A DNA stretch of 59,814 nucleotides from contig JAFTYF010000015.1 of NCBI GenBank assembly GCA_017461395.1, positions 1 through 59,814 on the forward strand, read 5' to 3'. Origin of the DNA: Ruminococcus sp. Its GTDB lineage: Bacteria > Bacillota > Clostridia > Oscillospirales > Ruminococcaceae. Position 1 is the stretch's first letter. Each line of letters starts with the position of its first letter. The notes under the pieces were generated by a model. It searched no databases. It had not been told where the DNA came from and saw only the letters and a list, made by a program, of their open reading frames with translations. Below, one piece after another: positions 18,474 through 27,635 of the stretch. The translations under genes and the position numbers were made by a program.

Positions 18474-19583
18474 ATGAAAAAAATTACAGCACTTTTTATT
18501 ACATCGGCAATGCTCCTTACGCTTGCTTCATGCGGAGCAGACAATAATTCTTCTGACACAAACAGCAAGGATAATTCCTCATCTGAGACAGAAACAACAG
18601 CTTCCGCAGAAAAGGAAACCAAAGAACCTACTGAAACCGAAAAAGAAACCGAGCCGGAAGAAGATACAACAGCTGCGAAAACTGACGATAAAAAAGACGG
18701 TACAAATATCGACATAAACGATTACATCACCGCTGAAACTACTGAGCCTGCCCTCTGGAAGGCTACCGATCCTGATACCGGAAACGAACTTTATCTTATG
18801 GGAACGATTCACGTTGTCAGCGAAGAAAAATTCTCAATGCCTGACTATCTCCTCGACGTTTACGAAAACAGCGACGGTATCGCTGTAGAATATGATATCC
18901 GTGAACTGGAAAAAATATCTGTTGCACAGGAACTTCTTATGAATATGGTCTACACTGACGGCACGACGATCAGCGACCATATCTCCGAAGAAGCATACGA
19001 AGCCGGCAAAACAGCTCTCTCTGAGCTCGGAATGTATGCAAGTGCGCTTGATGTATATATGCCGGGATTCTGGATAAATCAAATCGAAACTATCGCTATG
19101 ACGACCTTTAAAAATCTCTCTACAGATGGCGTAGACTCAAGATTCCTTGATATGGCGGCAGAGGACGGCAAGGAAATCGTCAGCATCGAAACTCTTGAAA
19201 TTCAGTCTCAGGCTATGGTTGGTTATTCCGATGAATATGCTGATTACTGCCTCAGACAGATCCCTGAAGATCTTGAAAATCTCGAAGAAACAGCTGAGGC
19301 TCTCGGACAGCTCTATGATATGTGGGCAACAGGCGATATGGATGGTCTTGAAGTTCTTGCTAACGATACAGAGGGAATCCCTGAAGAACTTCTTGATGAC
19401 TATGCAGCATACAACGATATCATGCTCTACAAGAGAAATGAAGGTATGGCTGACAAAGCTGCTGAATTTATCGAAAACGGTGACAACTACTTCTTTATGG
19501 TAGGTGCACTCCATTTCGCCGGAGACAAAGGCGTAACTGCTCTGCTTGAAGATAAGGGGTATACCGTTGAAAGACTCTATTAA
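18474..19583 (+). CDS. TraB/GumN family lipoprotein
   Basis: 369 residues. The signal peptide ends in a lipobox (LASC, Cys about residue 20). A Ser/Thr/Glu-rich spacer of about 70 residues follows, then the TraB/PrgY/GumN domain. It begins LWKATDPDTGNELYLMGTIHV, where the GTIH motif holds a putative metal-binding His. It continues with GIAVEYD and ends with FFMVGALHFAGDKGV and LLEDKGY. The family resembles erythromycin-esterase-like or TIKI-type metalloproteases, and its role in bacteria is poorly known. It acts outside the membrane, anchored by lipid. The next lipoprotein follows 15 bases later, so they form one operon. Confidence 0.88.
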   Translation: MKKITALFITSAMLLTLASCGADNNSSDTNSKDNSSSETETTASAEKETKEPTETEKETEPEEDTTAAKTDDKKDGTNIDINDYITAETTEPALWKATDPDTGNELYLMGTIHVVSEEKFSMPDYLLDVYENSDGIAVEYDIRELEKISVAQELLMNMVYTDGTTISDHISEEAYEAGKTALSELGMYASALDVYMPGFWINQIETIAMTTFKNLSTDGVDSRFLDMAAEDGKEIVSIETLEIQSQAMVGYSDEYADYCLRQIPEDLENLEETAEALGQLYDMWATGDMDGLEVLANDTEGIPEELLDDYAAYNDIMLYKRNEGMADKAAEFIENGDNYFFMVGALHFAGDKGVTALLEDKGYTVERLY

Positions 19584-19598
19584 TAAGGAGAAATTAAA

Positions 19599-20198
19599 AT
19601 GAAAAAAGCATTATCGTCAATTCTCACCTGCTGTCTTATGATAGCCTGCGGCGCTTCGTGCGAAAAGAAAAACAACGATGATACCGGAAATACGATCACA
19701 TACGGCGAAGCACAGAAAGGTCTTTCCGGCGAAGAAGCTCTTAAGGACTTCTTTACAACAAACTACACCAGAGATGCCGGCGAAGCTGCTTTCAATTATA
19801 TGTACACTCAGCAGATGATCGACGACATGATCGCAAAAAATGAATACCGTCAGCTTGTCGTTGATTACAATAACGGAAAAAATCAGATGCTCGATCTCAG
19901 TGAACACGTTCCGTCTATCACTAACATAGAAAGCTCTACCCCACTGACCGAAGAACAGCTCGGCTGGGCTGAACAGTATCTCATTGACTTTACTGCAACA
20001 AGAGGTGTTGTAGTTAACGCACTTCATGTCACTGAGGGATATGATTTTAAATTTAACGTTATCGACTATAATGGCAATGAACTGCCTAATACAGCGTGTC
20101 TTGTCAAGGTTGAAGGCGACGGCTGGAAATTCGTCGGTACTCTCAACGGTCTCGCTGAACGATATGGTGCAGAATCTGCAGAAAATGCTGCTGAATAA
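19599..20198 (+). CDS. Lipoprotein of unknown function
   Basis: 199 residues. The N-terminus MKKALSSILTCCLMIACGAS followed by CEKK is a lipoprotein signal; the lipidated residue may be the Cys of IAC or the Cys of GASC. The mature part has a short Asn/Asp-rich spacer, then a mixed alpha/beta domain with no family I recognise. Shared operon with the TraB-family lipoprotein, which is separated by only 15 bases. A convergent terminator follows. Confidence 0.8.
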   Translation: MKKALSSILTCCLMIACGASCEKKNNDDTGNTITYGEAQKGLSGEEALKDFFTTNYTRDAGEAAFNYMYTQQMIDDMIAKNEYRQLVVDYNNGKNQMLDLSEHVPSITNIESSTPLTEEQLGWAEQYLIDFTATRGVVVNALHVTEGYDFKFNVIDYNGNELPNTACLVKVEGDGWKFVGTLNGLAERYGAESAENAAE

Positions 20199-20225
20199 CA
20201 CTTTTGAATTATATTACACATAAAT

Positions 20226-20253
20226 AAAAACAGCCCATAAAGGGCTGTTTTTT
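20226..20253. terminator. Bidirectional terminator between the lipoprotein operon and folD
   Basis: AAACAGCCC (20228-20236) pairs with GGGCTGTTT (20242-20250) with a 5-base loop, with A runs before and T runs after, so it works on both strands. Confidence 0.9.
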
Positions 20254-20260
20254 ATATGGA

Positions 20261-21118
20261 TTATTCTAAACCAGCCTGCTGTTTTGCAGCTGTGAGGGTA
20301 TTTTTCATAAGCATTGCGATAGTCATGGGACCAACGCCGCCGGGAACAGGAGTAATATAAGAAGCCTTCTTCTCAGCTGACTCATACTCAACATCTCCGC
20401 AGAGCTTACCATTTTCAAGGCGATTCATGCCAACGTCAATAACAACTGCGCCCTCTTTGATCATATCACCGGTAACAAAGTTTGCTTTTCCGACTGCAAC
20501 GACAAGAATATCAGCACCGAGGCATATCTCCTTAAGATTCTGTGTTCTTGAATGGCAGATAGTAACAGTTCCGCTCTGGTGAAGAAGAAGCATTGCCATA
20601 GGCTTACCCACGATATTGCTTCTGCCGATTACAACGCACTGCTTTCCTGAAATTTCAGTTCCGGTGCTTTCGATAAGGCGCATAACGCCTGCCGGTGTAC
20701 AGGGAAGAAATGCATACTCGCCGATCATGATTTTACCTACGTTTATTGCATGGAAAGCATCAACGTCCTTGTCGGGAGAAATAGCGTCGATGACCTTTTT
20801 CTCGTCGATATGTGCCGGCAGAGGAAGCTGAACGAGAATGCCATTTACTCTTACGTCACGGTTAAGTACATTAATAAGATCAAGAAGCTGTTCCTGAGTA
20901 GTATTTTCATCGAGAGCATACTCGAAAGACTGGAAGCCTACAGCCTCGCAAGCCTTTTTCTTATTGTTTACATAAACTCTTGATGCCGGATTATTACCCA
21001 CGATAACTACTGCAAGTCCTATTTTAAGTCCCTTTTCATCCTTAAGTCTTGCTGTTTCCTCAGCAACCTCCTGTTTTACAGCAGCTGAAACTGCCTTTCC
21101 GTCAATAATCTGTGCCAT
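20261..21118 (-). CDS. folD: Bifunctional methylenetetrahydrofolate dehydrogenase / methenyltetrahydrofolate cyclohydrolase
   Basis: 285 residues. It interconverts 5,10-methylene-, methenyl- and 10-formyl-tetrahydrofolate using NADP in the cytoplasm. Signatures are the catalytic YVNNKKKACEAVG (Tyr with the active-site Lys), GILVQLPLP, PCTPAGVMRL and GRSNIVGKPMA, plus the C-terminal PVPGGVGPMTIAML. The start at 21118 is chosen because AGGAGG is nine bases upstream and the protein then begins MAQIIDGKAVSA. It lies directly behind lgt, whose stop falls inside the folD ribosome binding region, so the two are translationally coupled. Confidence 0.96.
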   Translation of the reverse strand: MAQIIDGKAVSAAVKQEVAEETARLKDEKGLKIGLAVVIVGNNPASRVYVNNKKKACEAVGFQSFEYALDENTTQEQLLDLINVLNRDVRVNGILVQLPLPAHIDEKKVIDAISPDKDVDAFHAINVGKIMIGEYAFLPCTPAGVMRLIESTGTEISGKQCVVIGRSNIVGKPMAMLLLHQSGTVTICHSRTQNLKEICLGADILVVAVGKANFVTGDMIKEGAVVIDVGMNRLENGKLCGDVEYESAEKKASYITPVPGGVGPMTIAMLMKNTLTAAKQQAGLE

Positions 21119-21119
21119 T

Positions 21120-22244
21120 TTATTTATCCTCCTTATTTTCATTATCATTTATTTTCTGTGGTTCTTCCTGAGTAACCTCAGCTTCGCCGCCGTCTGCATC
21201 TTCGTCATCCTCATCGTCAATATCTTCGTCAGAGAATTCCTCCTCAAAGTCATCGTCAACGCTGAGGTGTATGTCTTCGGCAGGAACGCCCATACGCTTT
21301 CTGCGCGATTCCTCGATAAGCTGTCTTGATTCTTCCGTATTTGCATAGAGCACGAATGCTTCGGGATCTCTCCTGCGTTTAAAGAATATCACTATCTGAA
21401 GAATTACCGATACAACGAAAATTACTGCAGAGAGAAGCTGTGATATTCTGATATTTCCTGCCATAAGGCTGTCTGTTCGCAGACCTTCAACAACGAATCT
21501 TTCTGCGCCGTACCAACCGAGGTACATGAGGAATATCTGTCCGTCGTATTTTCTGTGTTTTGAGATAAACGCAAGAATTACAAATCCGAGAAGACACCAG
21601 AGCGATTCATACAAAAAGCATGGATGAACGGCATAATCAGCGAAAACCTCAATGCCCTCCTGAGCCATATTACCATCAAGATAGGTGGTTTCCCACATAA
21701 GCTCTGACTGGATTCTTCCGCCTGTCATACCGAAAAGACTGTCAGTATTTGAACCATATGCTTCCTGATTGATAAAGTTTCCCCAGCGTCCGATACCCTG
21801 TCCTATCAGGAATCCGAGAACCGTAACGTCAAGCATAGGAAGTGCTTTGACTTTCCGGATTCTGCATATCAGAAGTCCCACAAGCAAGGCGCCGATAATT
21901 CCGCCGTAGATCGCAAGACCGCCGCCGCGGGTATTGAATATTTCCTTGATATTGCCTTTATATTCATCCCATTCAGCAATAACATAGTAAGCTCTTGCAC
22001 CAACGATTCCGCCGAGGACTCCGCCGATAACTGCATCAATTGCTCTGTCTGAATCAATACCAAAACGTTTCATTCTTGGTATGCAGTAAAGCACTGCGAG
22101 TACAAGTCCGAGTGTGATAATAATTCCGTACCACTGTATTTCAAGACTTCCTATCTTGAATGCCGTAGGATCTATATTGAATTCCCAGCCAAGCTTTGGA
22201 AAGGAAATTTTATTAAGATCCTCAATTCTTTCAACTGCCTTCAC
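21120..22244 (-). CDS. lgt: Prolipoprotein diacylglyceryl transferase with acidic C-terminal tail
   Basis: 374 residues. Lgt moves diacylglycerol from phosphatidylglycerol to the lipobox Cys of prolipoproteins, the first step of lipoprotein maturation; several substrates lie in this window. Seven membrane segments, the Lgt signature GRWGNFINQEAYG and the active-site region FLYESLW are present. Odd: after the last segment the protein continues for about 85 residues, ending in a Glu/Asp-rich stretch. The start codon is GTG at 22244, fixed by AAGGAG ten bases upstream. It is in an operon with yfmF and yfmH upstream and folD downstream. Confidence 0.95.
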   Translation of the reverse strand: MKAVERIEDLNKISFPKLGWEFNIDPTAFKIGSLEIQWYGIIITLGLVLAVLYCIPRMKRFGIDSDRAIDAVIGGVLGGIVGARAYYVIAEWDEYKGNIKEIFNTRGGGLAIYGGIIGALLVGLLICRIRKVKALPMLDVTVLGFLIGQGIGRWGNFINQEAYGSNTDSLFGMTGGRIQSELMWETTYLDGNMAQEGIEVFADYAVHPCFLYESLWCLLGFVILAFISKHRKYDGQIFLMYLGWYGAERFVVEGLRTDSLMAGNIRISQLLSAVIFVVSVILQIVIFFKRRRDPEAFVLYANTEESRQLIEESRRKRMGVPAEDIHLSVDDDFEEEFSDEDIDDEDDEDADGGEAEVTQEEPQKINDNENKEDK

Positions 22245-22249
22245 TTAAT

Positions 22250-23524
22250 TCACTCTCCTTTTACAACCGACATTACAAGCTTGTCAGGATCAAATTCGCT
22301 GCGGATGAAATCAAGTACATCCTGCGATGTCATTTCTGAAAGAACTTCTATTGAATCGTAAGGTCCTGCACCTTCCATGTGAGCGTTTATCATGAGATTT
22401 GCAACAACCTCAACATTGTTAAGCTCACGGATAGACATACCGTATGCAGATTTCTTTATACGCTGGAAATCCTTTTCGTTTATGCCCTCATTGATAAGGC
22501 GTTCAGCTTCTTTTTTAATACTGTCACGGATGATCTCAGGGGAAGCTGATTCTCCGCTGAATATCACGGAGAAATATCCGTCGCCGACGAAAACCTCTCC
22601 GCCGAAGCTTGAATTTATAACCCCATCGTCAAGGAGTTTTTTGTACATATCAGTTGAAGCGTCAGTTATGAGTGAAACGGCAAGTGAGGCTGCCATAGAT
22701 TTTTTCAGACGCTCCTGACCGCTGCACGGACGGCACTTATAGCCTATGTGGAATATAGGTGCTCCTACCGGCTGTATTTCGTAGATTTCCGGCTCCACAA
22801 CAGTATCCGGCTCATCAGGGAATACTGTTTCAAGTCCCTTGTCCTCGCATGGTCTGAGACATTCATCGCATATTGCAAGAACCTCATCAGCCTTGATATT
22901 TCCGGCTATCGACAGAACCATATTATTGAGATTATAGAACGTATAATAGCATTTGTAGAGCAGATCAGCGTCAATTTTTGCGATACTCTCGACTGTTCCG
23001 GCAATGTCTATCTTTACGGGATGCTCGTGATACATACAGCGGAGCATATTGAAGAACACACGCCATTCGGGATTATCGTTTGTCATTTTTATTTCCTGAC
23101 CGATTATGCCCTGCTCCTTATCAACAGTAGCCTGAGTGAAATACGGCTTCTGAACGAAATCAAGGAGAATTTTCAGTGATTCCTGATAATTTGCGGAGCA
23201 GTTGAAAAGGTAGCAGGTCTTGTCAAAGGAAGTAAAAGCATTTCCGTTTGCGCCTGTCTTTGCATAAAGCTCAAAGACATCGCAGTCCTCGTTTTCAAAG
23301 AGCTTGTGCTCCAGAAAATGTGCAATTCCTTCGGGAACAACGGTATATTCCTTGTCGTCACGCATCTTGAACATGGTGTTGACAGAGCCGTATTTTGTTC
23401 CGAAAAGAGCCTCAACACTGCTGAATCCGGGCATTTCGCATATATAGATATCAAGACCGCTGCTGTGCTTCACATGAATACAGCTGTCACCTGTTCTCTT
23501 ACTTGTAAGGATATTCTTTTCCAT
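22250..23524 (-). CDS. yfmH: M16 zinc peptidase YfmH (active partner)
   Basis: 424 residues. Inverted zinc site HxxEH at His69-Glu72-His73 (IAHFLEH), with the third ligand Glu about 72 residues later (IGQEIKM, near Glu144), so the peptidase is probably active. The family is annotated in Firmicutes as associated with the EF-P 5-aminopentanol modification region. The ATG overlaps the stop of yfmF by one base, which fits obligate pairing: M16 enzymes of this type work as a heterodimer of an active and an inactive subunit. The substrate is unknown. Confidence 0.87.
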   Translation of the reverse strand: MEKNILTSKRTGDSCIHVKHSSGLDIYICEMPGFSSVEALFGTKYGSVNTMFKMRDDKEYTVVPEGIAHFLEHKLFENEDCDVFELYAKTGANGNAFTSFDKTCYLFNCSANYQESLKILLDFVQKPYFTQATVDKEQGIIGQEIKMTNDNPEWRVFFNMLRCMYHEHPVKIDIAGTVESIAKIDADLLYKCYYTFYNLNNMVLSIAGNIKADEVLAICDECLRPCEDKGLETVFPDEPDTVVEPEIYEIQPVGAPIFHIGYKCRPCSGQERLKKSMAASLAVSLITDASTDMYKKLLDDGVINSSFGGEVFVGDGYFSVIFSGESASPEIIRDSIKKEAERLINEGINEKDFQRIKKSAYGMSIRELNNVEVVANLMINAHMEGAGPYDSIEVLSEMTSQDVLDFIRSEFDPDKLVMSVVKGE

Positions 23525-24786
23525 TATTCAGCCTCCTTATTGAGCATAAGATAAACGCTGTCGAGCTTCAGAGATTTTGCCGCTTCGATAATGCGTTCCT
23601 TTGTAACCGCCTTGTATTCGGCAAGCTGTTCTGCGGGAGACATAATCTCTCCATAGCAGAAGCGGTCGAAGTAATATGCTTCGTATGAGGAAGGCGTATC
23701 TCCTATCTGAGAAAGCGCATTTTCAAAGGAAAGTACTGCGCTCTGAATTTCATCGTCAGTGATGTTTCCATTGCATATCTCATCAAGCTGCGCAAGAATT
23801 TCTGTTCTAGCCTTTTCGATATTGTCTTTTTCAACGCCGCTGTCAACCATAAGAGTTCCCTTTGAAGTTACCGGACGGCAGGCGCAGTAATAGCACAGGC
23901 TGAGCTTTTCACGGACATTGACAAAAAGCTTAGATACCGGTGTTTCGCCGAAAATCGTACTTACATATTTAAGAGCATATTTATCTGTGCAGTCAGACTT
24001 GAAGTTCATGACCATCTTGCACTGATTTACGTCAAACTCATCAGAAACTTCTGCCGGCTCTGCCTTGACAGGACTTTTTGCCTCAAACTCAATTTTTACC
24101 GGCGCACGCTTTACATCAGCGAAAGCCCTGCGGAACATTTCAGGAATACGTTCGTTTTCCTCAGAGGAAATATAATATATCTCGATCTGCGCTGTTTCAA
24201 GAAGCCTTTTGTATGCAGCAAAAGCGTCTTTTGATGAAACTGCTTCTGCTGTTTCCTTCGTTCCGTAACAGGAATTCTCAGCCGGCTCACCCTTGAAGGC
24301 AACCTCAGACGCTCTTGAAATCGCATATCCACGCTTATTGTTAAGCTCTGCGTCAATGCGGTCGAGGAGATCTTTTTTTGTAATACGGAAGGAATCAGCT
24401 TCAAATTCGCAGCCTTCTGCGTTAGGATCAAAAATACATCCATTTATAATCTCAAGCATTTCGCCGTCAAGGTCTTCGCCGTCAATGGCAAAGCGGCTGT
24501 TTATCCACGAGGATGACATTCCGAGTATCTGGATATCTCCCCTTTTTCTCGTAAAGCTGACAAGTGAAGCTCCATAAAGCGCCGAAAGCTTCTCGTTGAG
24601 CTTTGCTATACTGTCATATTTTTTGCTTGAAGATGATAATGCACTGATGCCAAGAGCATTTGCTGCTGCAGTTTCTTTTTCAAGAACGGTGATAAATCTT
24701 ACCGTAAGAAAGCTCGTTTTAAACTTTTCATCTATCACAGATGAATAACCGATATTCTCGGCAAGCTCTGTTCTGTTATATTTCAT
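23524..24786 (-). CDS. yfmF: M16-like peptidase homologue YfmF (non-catalytic partner)
   Basis: 420 residues with the M16 fold but no HxxEH at the equivalent place (LGISALSSSSKKYDS), so it is the structural or substrate-holding partner of YfmH. Conserved features remain in the C-terminal half (FGETPVSKLFVNVREKLSLCYY), where M16 partners keep the substrate-binding Arg and Tyr. The ATG at 24786 is preferred over an in-frame GTG at 24798, because the GGAG motif abuts the GTG. First gene of the yfmF-yfmH-lgt-folD operon. Confidence 0.87.
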   Translation of the reverse strand: MKYNRTELAENIGYSSVIDEKFKTSFLTVRFITVLEKETAAANALGISALSSSSKKYDSIAKLNEKLSALYGASLVSFTRKRGDIQILGMSSSWINSRFAIDGEDLDGEMLEIINGCIFDPNAEGCEFEADSFRITKKDLLDRIDAELNNKRGYAISRASEVAFKGEPAENSCYGTKETAEAVSSKDAFAAYKRLLETAQIEIYYISSEENERIPEMFRRAFADVKRAPVKIEFEAKSPVKAEPAEVSDEFDVNQCKMVMNFKSDCTDKYALKYVSTIFGETPVSKLFVNVREKLSLCYYCACRPVTSKGTLMVDSGVEKDNIEKARTEILAQLDEICNGNITDDEIQSAVLSFENALSQIGDTPSSYEAYYFDRFCYGEIMSPAEQLAEYKAVTKERIIEAAKSLKLDSVYLMLNKEAE

Positions 24787-24895
24787 TGGCTGTAACACTC
24801 CTGTTCGTAATTAATATACTGCTCTCCGGCAATGGTATAATTACCGGAAAAGTGATACGTTATTATTATATCACACTTTTCACGCAATTTCCATA

Positions 24896-26002
24896 CTATT
24901 TTGGAATTTTTACTAATTTGTCATATTCAGCCATTATTATAAATGTCATGAGAAGAAGCATTACCGACGGTATGGGTGAAGCCGCACTGTAAGTGCCGAT
25001 ATTTACCGACGAAACAGCAACTATTTCGCCCTTGAGCATGAATGGCATTATCAGCCGGCATATCCAGAAGCTGAGTACAGATGCGATGCTGCGCAGTAAA
25101 ATAAATTTCCTGAGCGAAAAACGTCCGGCAATAATCGCCGCTGTCTGAAATAATACGCATATTCCGCCGAATGAAACAAGTGCGCATATCCACGGCAGAA
25201 GCGCATAATTGTCTGCCGGAAGCCCTCGTACTGCCGTTATGTCAAGTACCGCAGATATAAATGCTTCCGAGACTTCTCTGCTGAATCCTGTGAAGTCCGA
25301 GAAAATTCCAGCTGCTGTGGAAATCACTCCGAAATGACCAAGCATCGCAGTTATCACGGAAAAAGCCGTTATCATGAAGCAAAGCTCGCCCATTGTCCTG
25401 CCGGCAGAAACTACTGATCCTGTAAGCAGACTGCCGCTTATATTGATCTGCCGCTGTTTAAAATTCCCGGCAGTATTGCTTCTCCGTAGAAAAAAAGATA
25501 TCGCAAAAGCTGTCAGAATATTTGCCGATATCGTAGAAATTATGATAATTTTTCCGGCAGCAGCGGATCCGTAAAGTGTTCCGGATATGCATCCCATTAT
25601 AAATGCCGGCCCTGCTCCGAAGCATACTCCGCAGAGCAGAGAGGTTTCCTTTTCTGAGATATTCCCAGACGAATACTGCTCCGTTATCATTTTAGCTCCG
25701 GCTGGATATCCGGCAAACATACTGAATACAAAAACTGCAAGATTTTCTCCGCCCATTCCGAAAACAATTCTGCCGATACTGCCGGCAAACCGAGGAATAT
25801 AGCTTAAAACACCGCTTTTCGTAATCATCACGGCAGCTATCATCATTGCGTACAGCGACGGAATAACTACCGTCAGGCAGCGCTCTATTCCGTCAGATAC
25901 TGCCGGCTTTACAAGAGCAGTTTCTGCAGCGCAAAAATACACGGCAGTCAGAAGAATTGCCGATTTCAGGCAGATTATACCTTTTTCCTTTAATTTCTTC
26001 AT
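24896..26002 (-). CDS. YlbJ-like sporulation integral membrane protein (nucleoside-recognition/gate fold)
   Basis: 368 residues with about eight membrane segments. The conserved FAGYPAGAKMI followed by CGVCFGAGPAFIMG matches the gate domain shared by YlbJ and SpoIIIA-linked transporters. In spore formers YlbJ is made in the mother cell and is needed for spore maturation; its substrate is unknown. The start at 26002 has a weak GGGTG site and gives MKKLKEKG; a codon at 26023 would add seven residues without an RBS. It is divergent from yqfC, another sporulation-type gene. Assignment to this family is good, the exact member less so. Confidence 0.7.
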   Translation of the reverse strand: MKKLKEKGIICLKSAILLTAVYFCAAETALVKPAVSDGIERCLTVVIPSLYAMMIAAVMITKSGVLSYIPRFAGSIGRIVFGMGGENLAVFVFSMFAGYPAGAKMITEQYSSGNISEKETSLLCGVCFGAGPAFIMGCISGTLYGSAAAGKIIIISTISANILTAFAISFFLRRSNTAGNFKQRQINISGSLLTGSVVSAGRTMGELCFMITAFSVITAMLGHFGVISTAAGIFSDFTGFSREVSEAFISAVLDITAVRGLPADNYALLPWICALVSFGGICVLFQTAAIIAGRFSLRKFILLRSIASVLSFWICRLIMPFMLKGEIVAVSSVNIGTYSAASPIPSVMLLLMTFIIMAEYDKLVKIPK

Positions 26003-26066
26003 ATTGATCACCCGATTAATCATATTATTTGTAAGAGAAAATTATACTCATAAGGGGTGGATATGA

Positions 26067-26363
26067 TTGTTCAACAGGATAAAGGAAAAAGGACTGGATA
26101 CGTTTTATCTCAATCCGCAGATATATTTCGACTGCAACAAGGAGCTTCTTATTGAAAACTGCAAGAGAATTGAGGAATATAACGAGATTTTCATGCGGCT
26201 TGTTTCCGGAGCACTTTACATTCAGATATGGGGAAATGATCTTCGTGCCTATGATTTCAAGGCAAAGGGACTTATCGTAAGAGGAAAAATATCACGAGTG
26301 GAATTTATCGAAAGGGGCAGCAAGGAAAATGAAAAACAGAATATCCGGAAGGATAAGAATTAA
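26067..26363 (+). CDS. yqfC: YabP/YqfC family sporulation protein
   Basis: 98 residues. It matches the small YabP/YqfC family in length and in the pattern of beta strands (ALYIQIWGNDLRAYDFKAKG, GKISRVEFIE). The start codon is TTG at 26067, placed six bases after GGGGTGG. It overlaps yqfD by 35 bases, the usual yqfC-yqfD pair. In Bacillus both belong to the sigma-E (mother cell) regulon. Function in this organism is unproven. Confidence 0.82.
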   Translation: MFNRIKEKGLDTFYLNPQIYFDCNKELLIENCKRIEEYNEIFMRLVSGALYIQIWGNDLRAYDFKAKGLIVRGKISRVEFIERGSKENEKQNIRKDKN

Positions 26364-27492
26364 CGCTGCCGGAAATGATCTTTACGGCTTTATAAACGCA
26401 CTTCACAGCAGTTCCGTGAAATGCAGCGGACAATATGTCAAAAAGGATGTACTATATGCCGATATACGACGATGCGACCTTAAAGAAACAGAAGAGCTTG
26501 CGTCACTGTACGGAATTTCTCTTTCATGCGCTGAATACGAAACACTTTCCCTGAAGCTCAGCCGCTACAGGAAGCGTTTTGGTATTCTTTTCGGAATCCT
26601 GATAGTTACGATATCAGCGCTTTATTTCTCAAACGTGGTGGTAACTATCGAAATAAACGGAAATTCAAAGGTCAGCGATCAGGCTATTCTTGCCGCTCTC
26701 GAAGAACTTGATATCAAAAAAGGAACTCCTATCAGCAGCATTAATTTCCACCGCTGCGAAAATGAGCTCCGTGTCATGGTTCAAGGCGTATCATGGGCGG
26801 CTATCCGCCATACCGGAAACCGTGTTGTTGTGGATGTTACGGAAATCGTTGAAAAACCGGAAACTGAACTGAAAAGAATTCCGTGCAACATTATTTCGTC
26901 AAAGGACGCCCGAATAACCTGCACAACAGTATATGACGGAATGCTCATGCACAAGGTCGGGGACTATGTTCCAGCCGGAACACTTCTCATTACAGGCGTT
27001 ACGACGGATGACACAGGTCACAGTACGCTTCATCATGCAATGGGCGAGATAAGAGGCATATATGAGGAAACACTGACTTTCACCGACGAATACAGTACAG
27101 ACGAAAGAATTCTCACAGGAAAAACAGAAACAAAACGCCGGCTTTGTCTTTTCAGCCTTGAAATACCTATGTATATCGGCAAATCCGATTTCAAAGACTA
27201 CGACTCGGAGGGAACTGAAAGCTATCTGAAAATATTCGGAAAACAGCTTCCTATCGGTATCAAAAAGGAAAAACTTTCCGAAACAAATATCAAGCCGCAG
27301 ACATTTACAAAAGAAGAACTTTCTGAACGGCTTATGCAGAAAATATATCTGTATGAAAAGAATTTTCTGCACGATAAAAAGATACTTGACAGACAAATCA
27401 CCGAAACAAATACTGATGATTCCCTTACTTTTACTGTAACGTACCAACTTGAAGGCAATATCGGTATACAACGTGAAATATTCGTGAAATAA
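26329..27492 (+). CDS. yqfD: Sporulation protein YqfD
   Basis: 387 residues. One membrane segment near residues 84-106 separates a small cytoplasmic N-terminal domain from a large outer domain. Family features are ISGRIRINAAGNDLYGF at the N-terminus, VVVTIEINGNSKVS after the membrane helix (a POTRA-like strand), and the block GVSWAAIRHTGNRVVVDVTE. Expressed with yqfC. In most Firmicutes phoH and ybeY follow this pair. Here the next gene is a convergent regulator, so the usual neighbourhood is broken. A single-hairpin copy of the gene-end repeat follows the stop. Confidence 0.88.
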   Translation: MKNRISGRIRINAAGNDLYGFINALHSSSVKCSGQYVKKDVLYADIRRCDLKETEELASLYGISLSCAEYETLSLKLSRYRKRFGILFGILIVTISALYFSNVVVTIEINGNSKVSDQAILAALEELDIKKGTPISSINFHRCENELRVMVQGVSWAAIRHTGNRVVVDVTEIVEKPETELKRIPCNIISSKDARITCTTVYDGMLMHKVGDYVPAGTLLITGVTTDDTGHSTLHHAMGEIRGIYEETLTFTDEYSTDERILTGKTETKRRLCLFSLEIPMYIGKSDFKDYDSEGTESYLKIFGKQLPIGIKKEKLSETNIKPQTFTKEELSERLMQKIYLYEKNFLHDKKILDRQITETNTDDSLTFTVTYQLEGNIGIQREIFVK

Positions 27493-27520
27493 AAAATCAC
27501 CGCCGTATAATAACTGTGTT

Positions 27521-27611
27521 TTTCTTATAGAAATTTAAGCGCATTATTGAGGAAAACCCTTTTTCAAAAGGTTTTTCCTCAATAAAAACGTGTAAAACTC
27601 CTGTAAGAGAA
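27521..27611. repeat. Minimal single-hairpin copy of the structured gene-end repeat (copy D)
   Basis: A hairpin at about 27547-27582 (TTGAGGAAAA with TTTTCCTCAA as outer arms) is flanked on both sides by inverted outer arms. The left arm reads TTCTTATAGAAATTT (27522-27536) and the right arm, on the minus strand, reads TTCTCTTACAGGAGTTTTAC. Both match the outer arms of copy C. The central 20-base-arm palindrome is absent. It lies between the convergent ends of yqfD and the AraC gene. Confidence 0.78.
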
Positions 27612-27635
27612 TCACAATTACTAGATGGCAGTGGT

